From the NCBI RefSeq assembly GCF_963576615.1, contig NC_088711.1:19314182-19378181 (forward strand): a stretch of 64,000 nucleotides of DNA. The letters are read 5' to 3'. Shown piece after piece: positions 1 through 12,300 of the stretch. The stretch's first letter is position 1. Every line of letters starts with the position of its first letter. The translations under genes were made by a program, and so were the position numbers. The notes beneath the pieces were generated by a model. The model saw nothing but the letters and a program-made list of their open reading frames with translations, searched no databases and was not told the DNA's origin. Origin of the DNA: Watersipora subatra. Its lineage: Eukaryota > Bryozoa > Gymnolaemata > Cheilostomatida > Watersiporidae.

Positions 1-273
1 GACACACACAAACCATGAAAATAGTTCAAAAGACATTTATCATTATTTGCTTACATTGTATTCCCTGCACTGTCAGTTTCATGATTTGCAATTATCACTA
101 ATAGACATAGGATTTGTTTGTAAAATCAAGCGACCATTTTAAAGGTGATAGCGACTATATAATGACACTATTACCTTTAAAATGTTCTTCTCTCTATGTC
201 TGATAAAGTGTATAACTGTATTTTAGAGTCTTTGAAAGTCCATGTTACCAGTAAATGTCTTTGTTATTTTCAG
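1..273 (+). other. ADAMTS intron, 3' part
   Basis: Intron upstream of the first visible exon. It ends in a normal pyrimidine tract and CAG. I see no other feature. Confidence 0.5.
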
Positions 274-385
274 ATTGGAATTTATGAATACAAAGGTGCT
301 CAATATTCTGTTCAGCCTGTCAGCACAGATGAGAAAGATGACAACTCCCAATGGCTGCATAGCATTCACAAACTGAACCAAACAG
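274..385 (+). CDS. ADAMTS2/3/14: ADAMTS exon (prodomain)
   Basis: First exon visible. Acceptor TTATTTTCAG, donor CAG/GTTTAT. It enters in phase 0 and ends in phase 1. It encodes a prodomain stretch containing [11 protein letters not shown]. The phase-1 end matches the acceptor at 990, not the AG at 917-918, which would run into TGA. Confidence 0.8.
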
Positions 386-3300
386 GTTTATAATAAAACA
401 ATGTTTTTAAATGTTAATCTTTTAGTTATTTTTCCTTTTGCCTCTCTCTCTCCTTCTCCCCCCCCCCACCCCCTCCCGCTTTCTCTCTTCTCCTCTCTCT
501 CTCTTCTCCTCTCTCTCTCTTCTCCTCTTTCTCTCTCTCTCTCTCTCCCTTTTTTTATCTCGTCAGGCAGGGTTGCTAGACACCCTTCTCATCCACGCTG
601 GAGCACAGCTGGGAGAGTCAGCTTGGTGGCTAACAACTCAATCCTAACTGTGTTTTTACCATAACCGTGCATAAAATATGTTTATTTTAAAAACAATCCC
701 AATGATTTTGTTTTAGCATGTGTATATACTCTAATAAGTTAATAAGTTTCTACTTAACTGATGGTATAACAATTAGTTGACATCTTTGCACTCTCTCTCT
801 CTCCTTCGCTTTACCTCTATGACCTTCTTTTTCCCTTTTCTTCCACTTTTCTCTTCTCTTTTTGCACACAAACAGTTTGAATTGTGTTACTCAGTAATCA
901 GCTGTTTTTTACTAATAGACAATGCTGCACTTTATCCATGCCCAGAGTTGACAAAGTATCAGATGAAATGAGATTTATTTGTAATGCAGGATATGAAGGC
1001 ATGATTGACAGACGATTAGCAATGCCTGAGCGAGACCGGAGAAGCAAAAGAGATGTTGCTGAGCAAAAATATCTAGAAGTCATGGTTGTCATCGACCAGA
1101 CTGTCATAGAGTTTCATGGAGAGGATGACACAGAGCTATTCATACTCGCCCTCTTTAACATGGTAAGCTTATAGACAGTTAGAGACTATAACAGTAAGCT
1201 TCGATACTTAACATGGGCATGAGTACTAACATGTGAGAATACAATGTCTGACATGAAGCCGTAATGGATACAGTTACCAAGTATCAGATACAAGCATGTA
1301 ATTTGATATTGTTGTTGTCTAAAGTCATAAAGATGTATTAATATAGTATATGGACAGGCAGTCTTAAAGCGTTGGAGAGTTCTCACCCTAGTATATATAT
1401 ACCTAGAACCTATCACAGCACATTTCATATAGGCAGCATCAAGTTATAAATATAATAGTGGCTTGTGATCGTCATTAACTGAACTATAATTTCAAGCTTG
1501 ATGTATGGAAGTATAATGCCATGCAATAGAGGTATAATACATATTTTGCTAAGTTATAGCTATGTGCTGTGCCCAAACAATCCCAAGACATAGGTGTGCT
1601 GTGCACACACAATATCAAGGTATACTTATGTGGTGTGCGCATGCAATGTTATGTTATTGTTATGTGATGGGTCCACACATTACTGATGTATAACTATGTG
1701 ATGTGCTCACACAATACCAAAGTATAGCTGTGATGTGCTCACACATTACCAAGGTATAGATATGATGTACTCACGCAGTATTAAGATATAGCTGTGATGT
1801 GCTCACACAATACCAAGGTATATGTGAAATATGCACACACAATACTAAGTTATAGCTGTGATGTGCTTACACAATACCAAGGTATAGCTGTAGTGTGCTC
1901 ACACAATACCAAGGTATAGCTGTGATGTGCTTACACAATACTAAGGTATAGCTGTATTGTGCTTACACAATACCAAGGCATAGCTGTGATGTGCTTACAC
2001 AATTATGCTTTATAGAGATATAATGAGCATCTATTATATTGCGCTATAAATATGTAATGTGCACATTCACAATGTCAAACCTAGGTACTTAGTGTGCACA
2101 TGCAATACTAAATTATGAAAATGTTTTTATTACAGATAAATTTGATTTATGATCATTCTTCTCTTGGAGTCAACATCAAACTTTCTTTAGTCAAACTTGT
2201 TCTGCTTGAGAAAGACACCGTGAGTATAAATTTTTTTGTCATTCAACCATTTTATACCAAAGTCTCAAGCTAACATCTTCACTGTATGTTTGCATTAGAT
2301 TGATCAGGTTCCTCATTGTTTTTGCCTGCGCCTGAAAATAATATATCATTATTTTTATTAAAAACTTGACTGTTTGAAAAAATAAATGCTCACGGCACTG
2401 ACATATTATAGCTTTATCTTGTATAGCTATAATATGACACAATATGAGCAGTTATTTTTTAAACTTTATTGTTCAAAAAATAAATGTTCATGACACCATG
2501 ATATATTTATATTTAAAATAGTATCTCTAATTACTAGTAATAAATTACAAGTAAAGGGTGGCTGGCTGAAGCTGAGAACCAGCTTCAATCAGCCATCTTT
2601 TACTTGTAATTTATATTTTAAATAAATTAAAATATTTAAAGTGTTTTAAATATTTTCTCATATTGTAAAGTTATGGCGAAAGATACAAAGCAGATGCATG
2701 TGAAGTTGGAATGGAATCGGCCCAAAAAAGTATAGACATGCATAGCGTTTACACAGATTAACTGGCGCACAATGACAATGCCAGAATTATTAATGTAGAT
2801 TGAGTACTCCACAGTTTTTAAAACAATATAAAATGTGTTGGAAGACAGCTATAGTTATCTGTTTCTCCTGTATTTACCAGCTACTAGCCAAGAAGTTGGT
2901 AGAATTATAATCAGCGCTGTTATTGTTCTTGTTTATCATGGAAGTAATCAGAAGAGATGGCAGTATAGAGTGCAAAATATTGTATTGCGTAAGAGATTCA
3001 TCAGTTTCAGATGGAATGTAGCAGCCTCCATGTTTGATGCATTAGAGATGATTTCAATAAAAACAGTTTTACGCAGAAGCACAGCAGCAGAAGTATCAAA
3101 CCTTCTAGATTCTTTTTTGCATCTTGTTAAAGTTTTAATCAAATTTTAAAAATCGTTAATTTTTTGCTTTAAAACAATACTAATGCAACAGAGGTTTTAA
3201 AGTTTAACTGGGGTAGTACCCTAATTATGTAAAAAATATCCTGCAAATATAATCTACTTCACTTTGTGCGACAAAGATACTTGGGAACAATGATCACGCT

Positions 3301-6300
3301 TGAATGGCCTGTCACGGTCAGTCATCAGATGGTTTCTGAATGTGGTTAAAGATGGTGATTATTCTGCTTTCTTCTGATTGGTTGTTATCTGCTCATCTTA
3401 GTTAGATTTATATTTACCGTATACTTATATTTACAATTATACTTATTTTTACATTTATATTTACATTTAAACTAACATTCTCACTGTTATTCCAAGTTTG
3501 CTTTGACAGCTGACTGAAACAATCTTTGAACGTTATTATTTAAAATTCCCAGGCATCATTTTTCAAGCTTATTATCCATTAAAAATCTAGAAGCACATTC
3601 ATCCAAGATATTTGCTTATAGGCAGAAGAGATGTGGAAAGATGACAACCCAAGAGAAGCTCTTGACAAGTTCTGCATGTGGTCAGCGGTAAATAGCCTAA
3701 GGGAGCACGAAGTCGGCCATTATGATTTTGCCATGTATTTATCTAGAGGCAGAATGAGTCCTGCAGGTAAATACACTCCATCTGCGTCTTAGTACAGTTT
3801 ACCTGTAACAAACTCTCAAGTCCAAAACAACTACAGTACAGACGGTTCCCTACATACGAACATTCGAGTTACGAACAACGGTACATACGAACGCATGTAC
3901 GTTGTTTGTAACTCGATTAACTTTCGAATTATTTGTTTGAACTTTGTTTGAAGTTTACATACGTATTGTAAAGAGATTTGCCAGCCTTTACTTGGCAAGA
4001 TCTCTACTATTAAATAAAGATAAGAGAGTGCCTGTAGTTTCATTCAGCTTTTAATTAGCGAAGGAAATTTCACCAGCCGAGGAGCATACGGCTATCTGCT
4101 CTGCTCAACTAAATGAGCACACTCATTTATATACAATAACATCAACCGTTCCGGCTAACGGCAAACGGTAAGAACACCGGCTAACAAGGTGAATGAATAG
4201 GACCGCTAGCGTGTTGGTATGACAACAATCTAAGGGAGGATAAGTGATAGTGTTATGACGGTATATCAGATATAACAATAGCATAACGAGTGAAACAACA
4301 ATATAATAAACGAACAACACATACAAAAAATAAGACAACAACGATAAGTGATAGCATAACAATTAAAACAACAATATAATAGAAATGACAAGACATACAA
4401 TAAATAAGAAATGCAGTGTTATGGCCCGGCGTCCACTAAAGTATTATTTCCATTTTATTAAATTTTTTTCTGTACAAACCAATACAGGTTAATTATACAA
4501 GCCTTAAACATACTTATATAAACCTTCAATATACTTATATAAGCCTTAAACATAAATTATAATACAAAATATAGCACTGAAGCAACTTACGAACAAATTC
4601 ACCTTACGAACAATCGTTCGGAACGTAACGCGTTCGTAGGTTGGGAACCGTCTGTACATATATGTTTTACTTTCTCTATTGCCTTATGGATATTTATTAT
4701 ATTCCCTCATTATAAAAGTCTCCAAGGGCCATAAACTGCTTTAAATTCACTACAAAAACACAGTTTACTAACTACGTCATAATAATGCACAATTTCTTTA
4801 TTATCGGGATGTCAGCATTTGGATAGCTTGTTAATAACATGCTAACATCTAACAAATCCCTAACATGCTCTAACATCAGGATGTTAGCACATTAGGTACT
4901 TGGAATGTTTTGACATTACATGTATACAGAAGTTGACAGGCTTGTGTAGAAGTCTATTTATTGGTTATTATATCATTATAACGAGAAATGTACTTACAGT
5001 GTATACAATGATAGACTTGCTCATGTAGAAGTATATTTGTAGGTTATGCACCTGTAACAGGAATGTGTAGGCCCGACAGGAGTTGTGCTCTCATCAAGGA
5101 AGATGGTTTTTCTACCTCCTTTGTGGCTGCGCATGAAATCGGTCATACGTGAGTCATAGCTCAAATATAAACAGTCAGCATTCAAAACACTATATCATAT
5201 CTAGATCACAACTTTACACGATTGAGTAGAACATGTTTGGCTGTTGATCATTTTCACATCTCAATTAAGTTAACCTTAACATATATGGTGTAAATAGATT
5301 TAATAAAAGTTAACATTTGTCAAGTTTCTTGTTTATGTCGCATCACTAGTAAATTAAAACAGTCACACTTCAGCGTGATAGAAAATATGTATTTAGCATA
5401 TTGCTACATGTTTCTGCATATTGTTGTTCTCTGTTATTGCATGGCATCATTGTGTACATGTACTATGTTGAAAGCTTTTATATCAAACTTCTCTATTTTT
5501 GTTCCAATATATAATTATATGTTACATAATACAACATGTATTATTGTATTATTGTACTTTTTATGTGTTAGCATAAAATTGAATTATTGTGTTGTTTTAT
5601 TTTTTAAATTGAATGAAGGATGGACTTACACAAAGTTTTAGTAGATTTGATCAGAAAGCTTATTTTATTTTATGATTATAATATTATTTTACTGTTATTT
5701 TCCTATGATTTGAGATTGTTTTTTATGTTTGAAGTGATTTGACTGCCAGGATGTTTTAAGGTTACAATCGACAAAACTTGATCACAGTTAAAACGCTCAG
5801 AAGAAAAATGTGCGAAATAATTTCACTAGTTGAAATCGAATATTAGGCTCAAGTTGCAGTGTTATGCATTTCTATTCTGTCTCTTTGCAACTGTATATGT
5901 CATAATTGCACTGTCGGTTGATCTGAGTGTTTTAATTACAAATAAGTTTTATTGATTCTAATCTTGAAACATCCTGGCAATCAGATCACCTCAAACATCA
6001 AAAACAATCGCAAATGGTAAAAAGTACCAATACTTTCTGATAAAAATCTACTGAAATTTTGCACAAATTCACCTTTAAATGGTCTTATACTGCACTATTG
6101 TATGAATCCTACAGTATTATATTTTATTTTATTAAATGTAACTTTATGCTTACAGAGCATTACAGGTTACTATATTTTGTTACGTAATACATTATGTTAT
6201 ATTATGTATATTTTTTGTATATGGTAGCCTTAAGTTAGAATATACATGTATTACACCCTAATGTATCACATTTCATATCTCAATATTTCTATTATATTAT

Positions 6301-9300
6301 ATTGATTCTCAGTGCCAACTTTTAATGCAAGGTCTATCTAAAACCTTCTAGAACACTGGATGCATGTACTATAGGATAGGAACCTTCTAGAACACTGAAT
6401 GCGTGTACTGTATGATAGGAATGTTCTAGAACACTGGATGCGTGTACTGTAGGATAGGAATGTTCTAGAACACTGGATGCGTGTACTGTAGGATAGGAAT
6501 GTTCTAGAACACTGGATGCGTGTACTGTAGGATAGGAATGTTCTAGAACACTGGATGCGTGTACTGTAGGATAGGAATGTTCTAGAACACTGGATGCGTG
6601 TACTGTAGGATAGGAATGTTCTAGAACACTGGATGTGTGTATTGAAGGATAGGAATGTTCTAGAACACTGGATGCGTGTACTGTAGGATAGGAATGTTAT
6701 AGAACACTGGATGCGTGTACTGTAGGATAGGAACCTTCTAGAACACTGGATGCGTGTACTGTAGGATAGGAATGTTCTAGAACACTGGATGCGTGTACTG
6801 TAGGATAGGAATGTTCTAGAACACTGGATGCGTGTACTGTAGGATAGGAATGTTCTAGAACACTGGATGCGTGTACTGTAGGATAGGAATGTTTTAGAAC
6901 ACTGGATGCGTGTACTGTAGGATAGGAATGTTCTAGAATACTGGATGCGTGTACTGTAGGATAGGAATGTTCTAGAACACTGGATGCGTGTACTGTAGGA
7001 TAGGAATGTTCTAGAACACTGGATGCGTGTACTGTAGGATAGGAATGTTCTAGAATACTGGATGCGTGTACTGTAGGATAGGAATGTTCTAGAACACTGG
7101 ATGCATGTACTGTAGGATAGGAATGTCCTAGAACACTGGATGCGTGTACTGTAGGATAGGAATGTTCTAGAACACTGGATGCGTGTACTGTAGGATAGGA
7201 ATGAGTCATGACGGAGAAGGTACCAACAAGTGTGTAAATGAGCCAAAGAGAGGCTCCATCATGGCACCGCTTGTCATGGCCAACCTCAACAACTACTTCT
7301 GGTCTCCTTGCAGCAAAGAGGAAATTGACTCTATTCTCAGGTTAGCTAAAGGTCACACTGTTGCCTTGCCAACAAGGCTGATTGGTTAACTATTTTTGGT
7401 ATTTGCATAAATAAACTAGAAGGCTGAACGTTTTCACAAACTTGCAACCTTTATAGCTGAATAAATGCACAGTCGTACTTCGACGTTGACCTTTATACAT
7501 TTTTAAACTGCTCTCATAAGTCAAATCTTTTGTAGCTTAAAGCAAATTATTTTATATAACGTAATTGAATACAAATTAATCCGTTGTTTATTTTCTAAAA
7601 CCACTTTAAAACAGGATATTACGAAAAGGAAAATGAGGTTTTAACTGTAATAATTTACCACCTATGCTCACAAAGTAATAAATACCTATTTAGCGGTTAT
7701 GATCCGAAATAATAATAAACGTAACATTATTATGTACGGTACCGTTTGAAGTTCTTACTTTCCAGACAGACAGCAGCGACTAATGCAGTATGAGAGACTT
7801 GACGGCAACACTTTTATGATGCTTACATAACATAAACTTAAAATTTAACTTGAATGAATTTACTCTACTAAACACATACTTAAAATAAGTTTTAATCTTA
7901 CAGTAAACTTATAATCCTAACTGTGTTTTCAATTTAATTTTTTATTAATTTCTTCCGGTTTACCTTTTTGAATCGCTTTCACATTAACTTTTAGCTGACC
8001 TTTTTAAAACCTTTTCAAACTAGTCTGACAAGAAAGACAGAGCGACGGTATTTTTATAAAAGACCTCTCACACACTCGGACACCTAGCAGCCACGTCGAG
8101 AACCGTCTGTTATGCTCGTATGTCTATCTGTTCTTGTATCTCACGGCAAAATTTGCGGCAAAATTCACGGAAATTTCTCATATCTTAAGTTTCTTGTATT
8201 TTGGGCACTTGTATGTCGAGGTATGACTGTAGAATGTTGGATGTTGTTTACAAATATCTTCACTTTGTTTCTATAGCTAATGCTGGCACAATTCTAAAAT
8301 TTTCCGTATTCTATCGTTTAGTTGATGATAATGTCGCTTCACCAGATTCGCTGTTCAATTTTCATCCCTATTAGCCATTTTACGTAGCACTCTTTACTGC
8401 ATGAGAGACAACCCTTTTACCGTCACCTGGTCCGATCTAGAGATGCCTCTCGGAAAAAACTGGGACCTCGATGATCAGTGTGAAAAGGAGTTTGGAAAAG
8501 GATTCCAGCTGTGCTCAAGGGTAATCTGTCCAAACATCGCATTTTATTTGACCTTGATCTTATTTGACCTTGCTTGACCTTGTTTGACCTTGTTTGACCT
8601 TGAAAATCCTTAGTAGGCCCAACAGCTGTTACATTGAAATTGTAGAAACATTGGCAAGTAATGAGTTTCGGTTTGATTTTGAGTTTGATATCAAAGCCAG
8701 TGGCATGTTACATATGAAACTAGCTGCTATTGCGACCTTGTACACAAATGCTACAGTACACTACCAGCTTGTTGTATGAACAGACGTAATTTTTTATTAT
8801 TATAAAATATATATCATTATTAAGGATGAACTTACAAAAGATTTTAGTAGATTTTATCAGAAAGTGCCGGTACTTTTTATCACTTGCAATTATTTTTTTT
8901 ATGTTTGAGGTGATTTGACTGCAAGGGTGTCTCAAAATTAAAAAACTGAAAAACTTGCTCACGATTAAAATGCTCAAATCGTTCGAAAGGGTGATTTTGA
9001 TGGCTATAGTAGCAAAGAGACCAACAGAATAGAGACGCATAATGCTGCAACTTGAATGCAATAGCCGATATCAGCTATCACAATAATAGCAACTTCGGAG
9101 TGTTTTAACCTTAAACAATTATTATCGATTTTAATCTTGAAACATCCTGGCAGTCAGATCATCTCAAATATTAAAAACAATCACAAATGATAGAAAAACA
9201 CCAAAACTTTCTTATAAAATCTACTAAAATTTTCTGTAAGTACATGTTTAAATAACTTTATTTTTCACCCTTACAAAGCATATGGACATTATAGTTTATC

Positions 9301-12300
9301 ATACAGCAATAAATGTACCAGAGAAATGCAGTTTTTATGTATAATAGACTAAAACATTTTATTTTTGTCATTAAAACTTATTGTATCCAAAACCAAAGGC
9401 CTTCAGCATTCTGATAAAAAGGTTTAAGGGATAAAGAATAAACCCTTTAACCTCTAGGGGTTTTCAAAAATTCATTACATGGATTTATGCTTTGGTATGA
9501 GGAGCTCGTGCAACGGCATGCTTTTAAGCTGACGGTTGCAAACTGTTAAATCCTAATTCTGTTGGTAAATATTGAAACACAAGCATTTTAAACTTTGTTA
9601 TTATTTATATAGCTGCCTTTAGGATACTAATGTATATCAATGCCCTCATATTGCAGACGACACACAACTTCAATCCGTGCGAGAACTTGTGGTGTTCGAC
9701 ACCTGGCAACAGGTACTTATGCAAAACAAAAAGAGCACCTCCGCTACCAGGAAGTACTTGTGCGAGAGACAGAGTATGTTTGACACTATATTTATTCATG
9801 TTAGATATTTTTACAAGAATGTTGGTCAGTAGCTTTTGTATTGTAAATTCTGCTCCACCGAAAATTTTGCGCGATAACTTTGTGGATTTATAAAAGCTAC
9901 CAGAAATGATAAGCCCACCATTATGCCAATCATTCCCATTATATATCAGGCTACACAGAAAGCCATTGTATATAGCTTTAAACTTGTAGCTTCATTGGCC
10001 AGGTTTCAGACAGCACAGACATTTTTACAGAATATCAATTTTATCCTAGCTGAATGTCAGCTATCACTTTCTTCATTCCTAAACTTTCATTATTGACGAA
10101 TGAGAAATAATTTATGTAGATTTGATTACGATTTCCATAGTGATTCCTTTCAATTGAAATCAGCTTTTCGTCTGAAATTCCTTGAAGGTGACTTTGAATC
10201 AATGTTAAATGTTGACTTGCAACAAAATTCACATTACAGTTATTTGGTATCAAAAGATTCACCATGTCTTACTCTGTTGTGTTGTAGGTGCCAAATACGT
10301 GGAAATGTGATTACGAGCTCTTAAAAGCTCAAAAACGAAAGGCCGCCGTAGATTGGAGTCTCTCTATTTATCTGACGTAGTCATTACAGTTTAGTTATCG
10401 TCTTGTCACGTGATGTTCTCACGTGAATTGAAAGGCCAATAAAAAGCTCAATATAAACTTATTGTAGCACTAGTTTATGACAAACACTTCGGGTTTTACC
10501 GAAGACCCCGTATCAAATGTAGATGCTCACTACTTTACAGTTTTGTTTCGGCTTGGACTAATTGTCAAATCGTAATCTGATCATGTGACCCAATATATCA
10601 AAAGTAATTTTTGCAGCATTTTTCGATTATCACAAGTGACCAACAGGCTCGGCATGATTATCAGACAATGATATGTACTCCTTTGAGCTAAGGTTGAAAA
10701 GTTTAACGATTTTTTACTGTAAGTTAAAAGATATCAGTGCTAAAAGTGACAGCATTACAATGACGATAAAACAGACGCGTAAGAACAAGAGACATGGTTT
10801 TATTGAATGCGTGAAGTATATTTGTGAAAATATTTCGACGAATGAGATTGCATGAACGTGTAAACAGAAACCATCCTGTAACAACTACATCCCATTTGAG
10901 CCGTTTTGGAAAGAGAATCCCAACTACGGCGGTCTCTTGTGGCTGCGATTAACTGTTCGTTTTATCTTTTAAGAGCTTGTAATCACATTCCCATATATTT
11001 TGCACCTACAACACAACAGAGTAAGACATGGTGAATCTTATGATACCAAATAACTGTACATAATGTGAATTTTGTTGCAATTCAACCTTTAAATTGTCAA
11101 AAATGAGAACGTGTAGTACGGATGTCAAGGCCTTTTATTTTTGTGTTACAATAGCTGTTGTTTTAAATTTGTCAACTTTCGCACAATTACAAAATTATTT
11201 TCCCACAATTAATGAGGCAACTGAAATGTTGGTCAATGCAGGGCTTGAACCCAGGACGTTCAGCTAATTAGACTGACTTATTCACCGACTCATGCGAATA
11301 ATTGTGTCATTATTTATTTTTTGTACTTCGTGTCAGAAAAAGGGAAGGAATGGATGGACAACAGCCACCAATGGTATTTGTTATCTAAGCTGCGTCTTTT
11401 TGCTGCTAGCAGACGTCGCTGCTTCAGAAAGCTAATCTGTCAAAACTGGAATGTTTGACCTTTTTCCATAGCTACCAGCACAGTTCAAAAATTATCCATA
11501 AGTTATTTAACAAATCATACTCTATTTTGTAAAATTTGTTAGTGGTGTTTCAACTCTCAATGTATCGTGGCCAATCCTGATGACCCGATCTGGAAGGACA
11601 AAAAGGTTGAGCACAGCAGGCTAAAAAGTGTCGATGGATCTTGGTCTAGGTGGGCAAGCTGGAGCGGCTGTTCGACTACGTGCGGCAGGGGAATAAAGTC
11701 TCGCACAAGAACCTGCGATAATCCTGAGTATGACAGAAATTTATACTAACGGTAGTCTGATATAAGTGCATTTGAGGCGATGAGTCAGATAGTATTTACA
11801 CTTGTCATACGCTATGTTTTCATGATGCGGATAATGTGGAAGTTTGCGTCAATCCACACATCATCCGCAAAATGAAAATGACAAAAATTTACGAGTCAAG
11901 AGAGTTTTGTTACTTGCAAACCTTCATCAAATATTTCATGCTTGCGAATGATGGAAACAGCACTTGCGAATAATGCATAAAACAAGCCGCGCAAGCTATT
12001 CCATTTTAAACATTTTCACACATCAGTGTTTTTATTTCAATTTAAGCAGTTTTGAATGCTCTAATGTTCCGAATGCCTTGCTAATTATTGATCTCTGGTG
12101 TAGAAATTCTTATCTTTATTAGCAAAGCGCCAGCGTTAATCCGCAAGATTGGAATGTTCATTGATACACTTATCACATGGTAACTCAAAGAGCACACAAC
12201 TCCAAATCCACATGAAGGAAACATAGTGATAGGAGTGCTCAAGTGATGAGTCACAGGCTTGAGTCACATGATGGATGTATGAGTCATACACATGAGTCAC

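Noticed and set aside
401-664. 87- and 69-codon frames rich in Leu, Ser and Pro
   Set aside because: Translation of the CT-rich tract.
919-971. Alternative ADAMTS exon start at 919
   Set aside because: In the phase set by the exon at 274-385 it meets TGA at 969-971. The acceptor at 989 keeps the frame and leads into the furin site.
6338-7246. 302-codon and 170-codon open frames on the minus strand
   Set aside because: They exist only because the 39-bp repeat is a multiple of three. The product would be a 13-residue tandem peptide with no recognised features, antisense to the ADAMTS intron.
10041-10324. Overlapping 74-codon frames on both strands
   Set aside because: They lie in the left inverted repeat of the piggyBac-like element, and the same peptide appears in the second copy. 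No homology to a transposase.
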